From: Phycisphaeraceae bacterium
Lineage (GTDB): Bacteria > Planctomycetota > Phycisphaerae > Phycisphaerales > Phycisphaeraceae
Reading direction: 5' to 3'
DNA: 64,000 nucleotides
NCBI GenBank assembly: GCA_029260615.1
Contig: JAJDCX010000035.1
Span: 93,560-157,559 of the forward strand
The translations under genes were made by a program, and so were the position numbers. Every line of letters begins with the position of its first letter. The first letter of the stretch is position 1. The notes beneath the pieces were generated by a model that ran no database searches, had not been told where the DNA came from, and worked only from the letters and a program-made list of their open reading frames with translations. Below, in pieces: positions 19,526-28,718 of this stretch.

Positions 19526-19993
19526 TCAGTCCGGCTTGATCGTGTACAGGGGTTGGCCAAACTCCACAGCCTGGCCGTTCTCAATCAGGACCTTCGTGAT
19601 GGTCCCGGTGGTCTCCGCCTTGATTTCGTTAAAGACCTTCATCGCCTCGACGATGCACACAACCGTATCCGGGCCCACGTGGTCGCCGACATTGGCGAAC
19701 GCCTTGGTGTCGGGGCTGGATGCGGTATAGAAGGTGCCGACCATCGGGCTGTCGATCGTTTCAGCGCCGTCGTCCTCGTCGGCGGGGGCTTCGGTCACGG
19801 CCGCTGGGGCAACGCCGGGCGCTACCGGTGCCGCCGCTTGGACGGCGGGGACAAGTTGTACCCCCGGGCCCCCGGCTCCCTGGCTGTTACGCCGAAGCTT
19901 GACCGGCCCGCCTTCTGCCTGGATATCCAACTCCGTCAGGTCGTTATCGACCATGAGCTTAATGAGTTGCTTGAGTGTCTTAAGATCAACCAT
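19526..19993 (-). CDS. accB: Acetyl-CoA carboxylase biotin carboxyl carrier protein
   Basis: MVDLKTLKQLIKLMVDNDLTELDI...; biotinyl motif VVCIVEAMKVFNEIKAE. Confidence 0.93.
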   Translation of the reverse strand: MVDLKTLKQLIKLMVDNDLTELDIQAEGGPVKLRRNSQGAGGPGVQLVPAVQAAAPVAPGVAPAAVTEAPADEDDGAETIDSPMVGTFYTASSPDTKAFANVGDHVGPDTVVCIVEAMKVFNEIKAETTGTITKVLIENGQAVEFGQPLYTIKPD

Positions 19994-20105
19994 GAAAGTT
20001 TCCTGTGTGCCCGCCCCAGGCTCCCCCGGCTTGCTTCCCAGCAGCCAGCATACCTGGGCGGTTCTGTACTCGATGACCACGCCCAATCGGCGTGGGGTAT
20101 TGAAC

Positions 20106-21230
20106 TTAGATAATCGCGGATTCAAGGCTCCTGGGCAAGTCGCTAAGCACCTTATGCCCCTTAGGCGTCACCAGCACGTCATCCTCGATCCGCACGCCCC
20201 CCACCCCAGGCAGATAAATCCCCGGCTCAACCGTCACCACCTGACCAACCTCAAGCACACCCTGGACCTTGCTCGCCAGCACCGGCAGCTCATGGATATC
20301 CAACCCGATCCCGTGCCCCAGAGAATGCCCAAACCGATCCCCGTACCCAGCCTTCTGGATGACCCCCCGGGCGACCGCATCAATATCACTTTGCCGCTTG
20401 CCCGGCCCAATCGCATCGATCGCCGCCATCTGGGCATCCAAAACAATCTTGTATATCTCCCGGATCTTCGGCCTCATCTTCCCGACCGCCACCACACGGG
20501 TCAGGTCCGAGCAATACCCCCCCCACTTCGCGCCCCAATCGATCAGCACCGAACCCCCAGCCTTGATCTTCGTCTTACCCGGCACCGCATGAGGCAAACT
20601 CGCGTTCGCATCCGCCGCAATGATCGACGGGAAGCTCACACCATCAGCTCCAAGGGCACGCATCCGGTATTCCAGATACGCAGCCACCTCATACTCACTT
20701 AGCCCCGGCTTAATAAAATCACACGTCTCACGGAACGCCTGCTGCTGGATCGACAACGCCTTGCGGATCGCCTTGACTTCTCCAGCATCCTTAACCGCAC
20801 GCTGCGCAAACATCCCATCATCCACCGCAAGGATGCGCCTCGCGCCAAGATGCTTCGCCAACGCCTTTCTCAATGAGACCGTGACATAGCCCGGCTGCAC
20901 CGCGATCTTGTCTGCCTTCAAGCGTTTGGTCAGCCCAGCCAATTCCTCAGCCAAGCTCTTCTTCCGCATAATCACCACCGCATGCGGCGCTTCTTTTTGG
21001 ATCTGCTCCTCGAAACGAAAATCACTAAGAATATAGACCTTCGACCCGCGCATCGGGACCACGGCCCACGAGTCATCCCCGACAAACCCGGTGAGGTAGC
21101 GGATGTCGCACGGGTTGGTCACCAGCAACGCCGAAGCACCCGTAGGCTTTAGACGCTTGCGCATCAGACGCACACGATCGGCGAGACACGCGGACTGCTT
21201 GTTCTTATTCGTAGTTATTTTACTTGCCAT
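20106..21230 (-). CDS. M24 family Xaa-Pro aminopeptidase / dipeptidase
   Basis: Creatinase N-domain plus VLIDWGAKWGGYCSDLTRV, GHSLGHGIGLDIHE, VVTVEPGIYLPGVGGVRIEDDVLV. Confidence 0.92.
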   Translation of the reverse strand: MASKITTNKNKQSACLADRVRLMRKRLKPTGASALLVTNPCDIRYLTGFVGDDSWAVVPMRGSKVYILSDFRFEEQIQKEAPHAVVIMRKKSLAEELAGLTKRLKADKIAVQPGYVTVSLRKALAKHLGARRILAVDDGMFAQRAVKDAGEVKAIRKALSIQQQAFRETCDFIKPGLSEYEVAAYLEYRMRALGADGVSFPSIIAADANASLPHAVPGKTKIKAGGSVLIDWGAKWGGYCSDLTRVVAVGKMRPKIREIYKIVLDAQMAAIDAIGPGKRQSDIDAVARGVIQKAGYGDRFGHSLGHGIGLDIHELPVLASKVQGVLEVGQVVTVEPGIYLPGVGGVRIEDDVLVTPKGHKVLSDLPRSLESAII

Positions 21231-21301
21231 AGGTGGATCAACCCTCCATTGATCCCCCGACAGAGCCGGGGGCTATGGGGGAAAAACCGGCGTGTGGATA
21301 A

Positions 21302-21703
21302 TTACTTGTACACCTTCGCGGGGTCGAACACTTTTTCCTCAACCACCTCCAACGACCCATCCGCGTCGGCAACCCGGTAGAAGCAGGAGTTGTACCCGAC
21401 GTGGCAGCACGGCCCATGGCTCTTGCACTTCAACAGCACCAAATCCTGATCGCAATCGACCCGCACCTCGACGACCTCCTGCACATGGCCGGAGCTCTCG
21501 CCCTTGATCCACATCTTGTCGCGGGACCGGGAATAGAACGTTGCCTTCTTGACCTCAAGCGTCTGCCGCAGCGCCGCCTCGTTCATCCAGGCCATCATCA
21601 GGATCTCACCCGAGTCGATGTCCTGCACGATCGCGGGGACCAGCCCCTTGTCGTCGAACTTGATGTCCAGCTTGTCGGTGGTTTCGCGTGTGCTGTCGCC
21701 CAT
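21302..21703 (-). CDS. hisI: Phosphoribosyl-AMP cyclohydrolase
   Basis: GEILMMAWMNEAALRQTLEVKKATFYSRSRDKMWIKGESSGHVQ...VDCDQDLVLLKCKSHGPCCHVGYNSCFYR. Confidence 0.95.
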   Translation of the reverse strand: MGDSTRETTDKLDIKFDDKGLVPAIVQDIDSGEILMMAWMNEAALRQTLEVKKATFYSRSRDKMWIKGESSGHVQEVVEVRVDCDQDLVLLKCKSHGPCCHVGYNSCFYRVADADGSLEVVEEKVFDPAKVYK

Positions 21704-21791
21704 CTGTCTGCTCCGTCCCTAGGGGTTCGCGGTGTTTTGAGCCGGGCATTATAGCGGATAATAGCTGGAGCCGGACCCCCGCCACTGCGTG

Positions 21792-22670
21792 TCAGGGTTG
21801 TGCGGCGGCGTCCAGATCCACGACCTCTTTAGGCTTCATCACACGCTTGAGTATCTCAAAGTCGAAGTGGGCGTCTTTAATGTGCGTGCCGTCAGTGGTC
21901 AGGCTCTTGAGTTTCAGGGTCATCCGCGCCTCCTGACCAAGCACATAGACCTCCACCACGCTGGACATCACCGCCCCAGCCTCGTCACCACTTCCCGAAT
22001 CGGTCTTGAGCTTCACAGGTTCTGACAGCAAGCACTTCACCGCAGACGTGCCGTCAAATTTCAACAGATCAACCCGCACCGGACGAGCCGTCACCGGGTC
22101 CAACAACATCCTCAAACCAAGCCCAGGCGGCTCAACAAGGTAATACCCCGCAACACGCTCAACCCCCGGCTCACTAGGAACGATCGTCGAATCGATCCTC
22201 TCCAACCCAAGCACATACAACAAGTCCGCCGGATTCACAGGCAAAGGCAAGCCCTGCGTGTCTCGCTTATCCAGATTCTCAAACCGACCCATGTAAGCGA
22301 GCTTATCCTGCAAATCGAACAACCAATACCGCTGCCCATCCGCACCCGCCCAAAAACCTCGACCAAACTCCTCAATCTCCAACACGACTTGCCCCGGGCG
22401 GACATACATAAACCGCCCGTCCCCGTGCTCCGATTTACGCTTGCCCTTTGGGTTGCGCCAAACCAGATCAACCCGCGCCTCAGCCCAGACGCGCTCCAGC
22501 GGCCCAGTCGTCTCGTTATAGCGCTCAATTAATTCCCCGTAAGTCGGCAACGACCCCACCGCCTCGATAGGCTCCGGCAGCAACCTGTCGGGCACAATCG
22601 GTTCAGCGGGCTTACACCCGGTGCCCCAGATCGACAGCATCACACAAAACATCACCGCCCGGCACCGCAC
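21792..22670 (-). CDS. Putative lipoprotein of unknown function
   Basis: Signal peptide with lipobox-like IWGTGCKP; 292 aa. Confidence 0.5.
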   Translation of the reverse strand: MRCRAVMFCVMLSIWGTGCKPAEPIVPDRLLPEPIEAVGSLPTYGELIERYNETTGPLERVWAEARVDLVWRNPKGKRKSEHGDGRFMYVRPGQVVLEIEEFGRGFWAGADGQRYWLFDLQDKLAYMGRFENLDKRDTQGLPLPVNPADLLYVLGLERIDSTIVPSEPGVERVAGYYLVEPPGLGLRMLLDPVTARPVRVDLLKFDGTSAVKCLLSEPVKLKTDSGSGDEAGAVMSSVVEVYVLGQEARMTLKLKSLTTDGTHIKDAHFDFEILKRVMKPKEVVDLDAAAQP

Positions 22671-22672
22671 AG

Positions 22673-23347
22673 CTAAAACTCCGCCTGAAGAATTTCCCCA
22701 AGCTGCTGCATCACCTGCTCCACCCGGCTCTCATCCAGCTTCGGGTCCAGCACCTCAAGCCTCACATCCGGGTGCCACTTCCCCAGCATCCCCTTGGCCA
22801 AGTCCAGCTTCGGCGTCAGCTTCCACCACGTCTGCTCCACCTGCTCACCGGCCACCTCGGCCGTGCGAGGCTCGTTGCCGTCGTAACGCAGCAGTTTCTT
22901 CCGCATCAAGATCAACGCCAGCACATACCGAAACGCCAACCGGTCCGGCTCCGTCGCGTCCGCCAGCCTTTCCAACAGGTTCATCAACATCGCATCATCG
23001 ACGAACATCTTCTTCTTCTGATTCGGCTCGGGGACCGTCGATTTCCAATACCCAAACAACCCCTCAGGCCTAAACCCACTGTCCCACGCATCACTGCTGA
23101 TATCAATCCGACACATCCCCAACGCCGTCAACGCCGCGATGGCCTTGTCCTTCGCCGACCCCCCGGATGTACCCCCCGCCTTAGCCCCCCCGGATTTTAG
23201 ATCTTCTGCCGCCTCCGCTACCTGCTCCTGGGTCAACTCAACCAAGGCCGCAAAGTAAGACTCCCCCGGCACCAACTCCCGGCCGTTGGAAGCGCAAACC
23301 CCGCTGGTCCGCGGTATCTCGTAACTGGGTGTGTTGAATTGCGACAT
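22673..23347 (-). CDS. Conserved-looking hypothetical protein
   Basis: 224 aa ORF with coding-like composition, immediately upstream of the lipoprotein gene (stop 22673, next start 22670). Confidence 0.5.
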   Translation of the reverse strand: MSQFNTPSYEIPRTSGVCASNGRELVPGESYFAALVELTQEQVAEAAEDLKSGGAKAGGTSGGSAKDKAIAALTALGMCRIDISSDAWDSGFRPEGLFGYWKSTVPEPNQKKKMFVDDAMLMNLLERLADATEPDRLAFRYVLALILMRKKLLRYDGNEPRTAEVAGEQVEQTWWKLTPKLDLAKGMLGKWHPDVRLEVLDPKLDESRVEQVMQQLGEILQAEF

Positions 23348-23383
23348 ATAGGTAGGCTTGAGGCTTGAGGTTAGTTCTTTTAG

Positions 23384-24283
23384 TTACTCGGCATCCACGC
23401 CCAGTTGCCGCGCCGCACCAATCGACGTCTGGTCGATCAGCACCGCCAGCGTCATCGGCCCAACACCCCCAGGCACAGGCGTGATCATCGAACACTTCGG
23501 GGCACACTCATCATAATCCACATCACCGACATTCCCCTTCGGCCCGGGGTTAAACCCCGCATCAATCACGACCGCCCCTTCCTTCAACCAGTCCGCCTTC
23601 ACAAAGTCCGCGATGCCCACCGCCGCCACAACGATATCAGCCAGCCGAACGATGCTCGGCAGATCAACCGTCCGCGAATGGCAGATCGTTACCGTCGCAT
23701 GTGAAGCCAGCAGCAGCATCGCCATCGGCTTACCAAGGATCACGCTCCGCCCAATCACCACCGCGTGCTTGCCCTGGATATCAATATCGTAAGCCTTCAT
23801 CATCCGCATGATCCCCTCGGGCGTCGCCGAGCCGAATCCAGGCAGTGCGTAGGTCATCGTACCGAAGCTGTGGAACGTCACACCATCCACATCCTTCGCA
23901 CCCCCGATCGCCTCAAATACCGCCCGCTCATCGATCTGCTTAGGCATCGGGTGCTGAACCAGAATCCCATGCACCGAATCATCGTTGGCAAGGGCAGTGA
24001 CCTTGGCGATCACTTCTTCACTGGTACTGGTCTCCGGCATATGAATCTTGATCGACTTCATCCCGTGCTTCTCGCAGAGCTTCCCCTTGCGATCGACGTA
24101 CTTCTCGCTCGCCGGGTCGCTCCCCACCAGCACCGTCGCCAGGCACGGCGTAACGCCGGTCTTTTCAATGATCCGCTTCACCCGTTTCTCGCAATTCGCA
24201 AGAAGGGCGTCCGCGATGGGCTTGCCTTTAATAACAACTGGACTCGTCGTGGTTGGTGTCATGGCCGGATTATAGGGACTCAT
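23384..24283 (-). CDS. folD: Methylenetetrahydrofolate dehydrogenase / cyclohydrolase FolD
   Basis: VGSDPASEKYVDRKGKLCEKHGMKS, GILVQHPMPKQIDERAVFEAIGGAKDVDGVT, VIGRSVILGKPMAMLLL, TPVPGGVGPMTLAVL. Start could be 24262. Confidence 0.95.
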   Translation of the reverse strand: MSPYNPAMTPTTTSPVVIKGKPIADALLANCEKRVKRIIEKTGVTPCLATVLVGSDPASEKYVDRKGKLCEKHGMKSIKIHMPETSTSEEVIAKVTALANDDSVHGILVQHPMPKQIDERAVFEAIGGAKDVDGVTFHSFGTMTYALPGFGSATPEGIMRMMKAYDIDIQGKHAVVIGRSVILGKPMAMLLLASHATVTICHSRTVDLPSIVRLADIVVAAVGIADFVKADWLKEGAVVIDAGFNPGPKGNVGDVDYDECAPKCSMITPVPGGVGPMTLAVLIDQTSIGAARQLGVDAE

Positions 24284-24328
24284 CCCGCCGGGGGCACACC
24301 GTGGGCACCGGCCCTACAATCACAGGCT

Positions 24329-25633
24329 ATGCAAGCAGTAATCCTATCTATCGGCGACGAGTTAGCATTAGGCCAGACCGTCGACACCAACAGCGCCTAC
24401 CTCGCCGCAAAGCTGGCCGGGTCCGGCATCACCACCCTCTACCACCAAACCCTCGCCGACGACCGCGCCTTGATCGCCGACGCGATCAACCAAGCCGCCC
24501 AGGCCGCCGACCTCGTCCTCATCTCCGGCGGACTTGGCCCCACACTCGACGACCTCACCCGCCAGGCCCTCGCCGACGCCCTGAAAGCCGATCTACACGA
24601 AGACCCCGCCAGCCTTGAGATGATCCAAACCTTCTTCGCCGATCGAAAAATCGACATGTCAGACGCCAACCGCGTTCAGGCCATGCTCCCCCTGGGCACC
24701 ACCATGATCCCAAACGCCTGCGGCACCGCCCCCGGCATCCAAGCCACACTCCACCACGCCGACCTCTTCGTCATGCCCGGCGTACCCCAGGAAATGCGCG
24801 CCATGCTCAACGCATCCATCCTCCCCGCCCTCAAACATCACACCGCCACCGCCCCAACCATCCTCACCACCAAGATCAACACCTTCGGCATGGGCGAATC
24901 CGCACTCGGCAAAATCCTCAGCGACCTCATGCAACGCAACCAAAACCCCATCGTCGGCACCACCGTCACAGCAGGCATCGTCTCCGTCCGTGTGCGAAGT
25001 GAATCTGATAACGCCCACGAAGCACAAGCCCGCTTGGACGAAACGGTCGCCCTGATTGAACAACGCCTCACCCCCATCACCTTCGGCCGAGACGACCAAA
25101 CCCTCGCCTCCACTCTCGTCACCACATTAAAAAACGCCAACCTGATGGTCGCCACCGCCGAAAGCTGCACCGGCGGTCTCATCGGCAAACTCATCACCGA
25201 CGTCCCCGGCTCAAGCAGCATCTACGCGGGCGGATGGGTCACCTACACCAACCAACTCAAACAATCCCAACTCGATGTCCCCCAAGACCTCATCCAGCAA
25301 CACGGCGTAGTCAGCGCCCCCGTCGTCTGTGCCATGGCACTAGGCGCACTAAAACAAACGAACGCCGACATCGCCCTATCCGTCAGCGGCATCGCAGGCC
25401 CCACCGGCGGCACACCCAACAAACCCGTCGGCACCGTCTGGCTAGGCCTCGCACACAAAAACACCCCAAACAACACCCCAAATTCCAAAGCCATCCTCGT
25501 CCGACTCCCCGGCGACCGCCAAGCCATCCGAAACCGAGCCGCCCTATCCGCCCTGCAATGGCTACGACTGCACCTTGCCAATCATCCCCCAGACAACATG
25601 TCCTGGGTGGTTGAGACGTACCCCAACGACTGA
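24329..25633 (+). CDS. cinA: CinA family nicotinamide-nucleotide amidohydrolase / competence-damage protein
   Basis: MQAVILSIGDELALGQTVDTNSAYLAAKLA..., ISGGLGPTLDDLTRQAL, AESCTGGLIGKLITDVPGSSSIYAGGWVTYTN, ALSVSGIAGPTGGTPNKPVGTVWLGL. The annotated ORF begins upstream at 23765, but this ATG is the conserved start. Confidence 0.93.
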   Translation: MQAVILSIGDELALGQTVDTNSAYLAAKLAGSGITTLYHQTLADDRALIADAINQAAQAADLVLISGGLGPTLDDLTRQALADALKADLHEDPASLEMIQTFFADRKIDMSDANRVQAMLPLGTTMIPNACGTAPGIQATLHHADLFVMPGVPQEMRAMLNASILPALKHHTATAPTILTTKINTFGMGESALGKILSDLMQRNQNPIVGTTVTAGIVSVRVRSESDNAHEAQARLDETVALIEQRLTPITFGRDDQTLASTLVTTLKNANLMVATAESCTGGLIGKLITDVPGSSSIYAGGWVTYTNQLKQSQLDVPQDLIQQHGVVSAPVVCAMALGALKQTNADIALSVSGIAGPTGGTPNKPVGTVWLGLAHKNTPNNTPNSKAILVRLPGDRQAIRNRAALSALQWLRLHLANHPPDNMSWVVETYPND

Positions 25634-25674
25634 TACGCATTCTCTAAAGTCTATGGGCAACCGCTCTACCCTCA

Positions 25675-25697
25675 GCCCCCGGCTTTGCCGGGGGATC
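25675..25697. terminator. Hairpin downstream of cinA
   Basis: CCCCCGGC ttt GCCGGGGG perfect inverted repeat. Confidence 0.4.
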
Positions 25698-25755
25698 GCC
25701 CTGATGATGGGCATGAGTTTCAATCGTAATTCGTATGACCTGTGAATGACAACAC

Positions 25756-26772
25756 CTACCGCTTCTGCAACAAACCCATCGAGCCGATCAGCAGCAACCC
25801 CAGACTCGCAGGCTCGGGAACCGTGTTCTCAGCAGCAGGCGGCGATCCGTTGTTCCAATTTCCTAATACTACGTTCAGGTCAGCGATGCCGACGAATCCA
25901 TCGCCGGACGAGTCGCCTACCAGTAGGTCGCCGGGGGTGACAACTGCGTTCCAGTTGCCAAGGACTATATTTAAGTCGCTGATACCGACGAAGGCGTCGC
26001 CGTCGAAATCGCCTTCGCCGCCCGGAACTACGAGGTTAAATAATGATCCATCGTCAAAGCGGAGTCGTTCAACATTAATTGCATTGATCTTATCGCCGTC
26101 ATTGCCGACAAGTATCTCAAACTCCCGCAAAAATGGATCGGCGCCAGTTGGCGTTAGGGTTAGGTCGTTTAAGCCGATCCCTGCGGCGAATCGAATCTCA
26201 TCGAAGTGAGCACCGCCATCGATATCATCTGTGTCGTAACCCAGCGCGAACTGGATAGTGTCGTTATTGTTCTCGCCAAGTATCATATCATTCCCCGGAC
26301 CGCCATCCAGAATATCATCGCCATTAAACCCTCGAACTTCGTCGTTGCCTTGATTTGCCCAGACGATATCATTGCCCTTGCCCGCGAGTATACGAGTATC
26401 ACCCAATACATGGGTAGGGCTTGCCAACTTAATAATATCGCTGCCATCACCGCCAAGAAATGTTTCAATATTTATAAGCAGTTGAATACTAGGATTATCG
26501 ATTCTGAAATAGTCATCGAAGGCGCTGCCAAGCATAGTGTCGTCCCCTCCGAGACCGTCATAAACTGTGTCGCTGATAAAAAGTTCTCTGTTCACGTCTA
26601 TAGTAAATCCTGAGTAAGGATTCACTAGCGTGGTTGTAACTTGTTCCAATGATGCGAATTCATCAAAGAAGAATAAATCACTCCCAGGCGTGCCCACAAC
26701 AGCCGAAGTCGGGCGCGCTCCAAGCGACGCCATACAGACAACAACACAAATCGCTGAGATATAACTTCGCAT
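25756..26772 (-). CDS. Secreted protein with RTX-like repeats, dockerin-like repeats and PEP-CTERM anchor
   Basis: GNDEVRGFNGDDILDGGPGNDMILGENNNDTI (RTX-like); GDFDGDAFVGISDLNIVLGNWN and GDSSGDGFVGIADLNVVLGNWN (dockerin-like); TVPEPASLGLLLIGSMGLLQKR (PEP-CTERM). Confidence 0.8.
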   Translation of the reverse strand: MRSYISAICVVVCMASLGARPTSAVVGTPGSDLFFFDEFASLEQVTTTLVNPYSGFTIDVNRELFISDTVYDGLGGDDTMLGSAFDDYFRIDNPSIQLLINIETFLGGDGSDIIKLASPTHVLGDTRILAGKGNDIVWANQGNDEVRGFNGDDILDGGPGNDMILGENNNDTIQFALGYDTDDIDGGAHFDEIRFAAGIGLNDLTLTPTGADPFLREFEILVGNDGDKINAINVERLRFDDGSLFNLVVPGGEGDFDGDAFVGISDLNIVLGNWNAVVTPGDLLVGDSSGDGFVGIADLNVVLGNWNNGSPPAAENTVPEPASLGLLLIGSMGLLQKR

Positions 26773-26914
26773 TCTATTCTCGCCTCCGGGACTAGATGGG
26801 CCACCGGCTTACAAACCGCAAGTATACCAAAAGGCACTTCAAATTACACCGCAAAGAACTCCGTAAACATAGGCAAACACCACCTCGACCTCACGACAAG
26901 GTGATGAGGCAACA

Positions 26915-26947
26915 AAAACACCTCTTACGGCACTGCAGGGGTGTTTT
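26915..26947. terminator. Terminator-like hairpin
   Basis: AAAACACC...GGTGTTTT inverted repeat. Confidence 0.45.
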
Positions 26948-27081
26948 AATGGCCCGGCCACAACCAACGCAACGCGCCCTCCCCTAACCTCCTCCGCCCC
27001 TCCGCAATGTCCCCTCCCTCACCTTATTCGACTTCCTTCGCGCTCTTCGCGCTTTCGCGGTCCACCTCCCTCCTGCCATAT

Positions 27082-27207
27082 TTGTGCGCACAATCTGACC
27101 AATTCTCACACCAAAAATCTCGCATAACGAACATTTCTTTACCCCCCTTACCACCCACCACTTACACCGCCCACACCAACCCATTAAACCGCTTTTGTGC
27201 GCACAAA
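27082..27207. repeat. Pair of perfect TTGTGCGCACAA palindromes
   Basis: TTGTGCGCACAA at 27082..27093 and 27195..27206 (the latter extends to TTTGTGCGCACAAA), separated by ~100 bp of non-coding DNA. Confidence 0.8.
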
Positions 27208-27310
27208 CCTGACGCATCATCTAAGAGTGGAGGCGTGATTAATTTTGATCACACCTGCCGACAACCTCACGACGGCGATCGTCAGCTACCCCGAGCATCC
27301 AAAGATTAAA

Positions 27311-27470
27311 AGGACCGGGACTCGAGGGCTGTTGTGACCGGGGGCACCCGATCGCAACCTTGGTAGCGGATCGCCCCGGCCAGATAACGGATCACAGGAC
27401 GTGGGCTCGACCCGGTCCCGCTGACCCCGCGCCTGCCGTTACCGCCGGAACACCGTGAGTTTTATAGATC
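27311..27470. ncRNA. Candidate structured RNA (long bulged hairpin)
   Basis: GGACCGGG-ac-TCGAG (27312..) pairs with CTCGA-CCCGGTCC (..27418). Nested inside: TGTGA/TCACA, CCGGGG/CCCCGG and CGATC/GATCG. No ORF explains the block. Confidence 0.35.
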
Positions 27471-27515
27471 GCTGATTTGGGATTGAGGGTTGGTGATTTG
27501 AAGAACAAGAAGATT

Positions 27516-27775
27516 TAACCACAAAGGCACAGAGACACGGAGAAGACAAAGACTAAGAAGTGATCCACAGATAGACAGGATAGATAGGATGAAGCGATAG
27601 TTTGCTCTCTCCCATCCTGCCCATCCTGTGCATCTGTGGATTCTTCTCCCTGACCTTCCCCACGAAGCGCGCGACTTGTCGCGTCCCCTTCTTAATCTGT
27701 GTCATCTGCGCAATCTGCGGATAACTCCACCTCCGCGCCTTTCTCTGCGCTCTCCGCGACCTCTGCGGTGAACTC
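27516..27775. repeat. Nested imperfect inverted repeats of the accacagagacacggag / ctccgcgacctctgcggt type
   Basis: aaccacaaaggcacagagacacggag faces ctttctctgcgctctccgcgacctctgcggtg. atccacagatagacaggatagataggatg (27563..27591) faces catcctgcccatcctgtgcatctgtggat (27613..27641). A related aatctgtgtcatctgcgcaatctgcggat sits at 27693..27721. Confidence 0.75.
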
Positions 27776-27866
27776 TTCTCACCCTCTTCCTTCACGCTCT
27801 GCCATCACCCTAAATTAGAGATATAATCATCCTGTCACACTGGTCGACACCGGAACCCCGCTCACC

Positions 27867-28625
27867 ATGCCCCCCATCCCACCCACAGGCCGAATCGACG
27901 TTCACAGCCACATGCTCCCCGGCATCGACGACGGCTGCGAAACCATCGAAGAATCTATCGCCAGCATCCAGCTATTGAAGCAGGCGGGTTACGTCGGCAC
28001 GATCTGCACGCCGCACCTTTGGCCGGACATGTTCCCCGACAACACCCCCACCAACATCAAACGCTGGACCGATGACCTCGCCACACAACTCCACGACCGC
28101 GGGATCGAATACACACTCTGGCCCGGCGGCGAGCTACGGTTTTTTGACGGCGTCATCCCGTGGATGAAAACCCACGGCATCCCCACCCTGGCCGGGTCAA
28201 AATATGTCCTGGCTGACTTCTGGGAAGACACCTGGCCCGATTACGTCGACCAGGCGTTTGACTGGCTCCTGGCCGAAGGATACACGCCGATCCTCGCACA
28301 CCCCGAACGTATCGGGATTGCAAAAACCGAAACACTGGTCAAGCACCTCGACGCGATCACCGCCCGTGGCGTCTTGCTGCAAGGCAACTTCCGCTGCATG
28401 ACCGGCGAAGACGGCTACCTCCAGGACCAACGCATCAGACAGTTCTTATCAGAAAACCGGTACTGGCTGTTGGCGATGGACATGCACCGCCCCGACGCCC
28501 TGCCTTCAAGGCTAGACGGGATGCAGATGGTGGTCGAAGAATTCGGGCAAGAGGTCGTTGATCTCATGACCATCGACCGCCCCAGGTGTGTGTTAGAACG
28601 TTCGCAAACCATGCCCGACGGGTAG
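27867..28625 (+). CDS. CpsB/CapC-like (PHP-fold) tyrosine-protein phosphatase
   Basis: GRIDVHSHMLPGIDDGCETIEESIASIQLLKQAGYVGTICTPHLWP; PILAHPERI. Confidence 0.85.
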   Translation: MPPIPPTGRIDVHSHMLPGIDDGCETIEESIASIQLLKQAGYVGTICTPHLWPDMFPDNTPTNIKRWTDDLATQLHDRGIEYTLWPGGELRFFDGVIPWMKTHGIPTLAGSKYVLADFWEDTWPDYVDQAFDWLLAEGYTPILAHPERIGIAKTETLVKHLDAITARGVLLQGNFRCMTGEDGYLQDQRIRQFLSENRYWLLAMDMHRPDALPSRLDGMQMVVEEFGQEVVDLMTIDRPRCVLERSQTMPDG

Positions 28626-28718
28626 CCCGCCATGGCTTGGCACGGCTAGCCGGTGTCCGCGGATGTACCTCCGCGGCAATGACAAAATAACGTTACAGAT
28701 GTATAGAGAATATACGAA

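Noticed and set aside
19553-20702. Long plus-strand ORFs (186 and 322 aa) antisense to accB and the M24 peptidase
   Set aside because: Antisense shadow frames of strongly identified genes; no protein family recognisable.
23765-24328. Long upstream extension of the cinA ORF
   Set aside because: Overlaps folD antisense; the conserved CinA start MQAVILSIGDE is at 24329.
27082-27775. CRISPR array
   Set aside because: Repeats are palindromic or inverted and irregularly spaced; no direct-repeat/spacer periodicity and no cas genes in the window.
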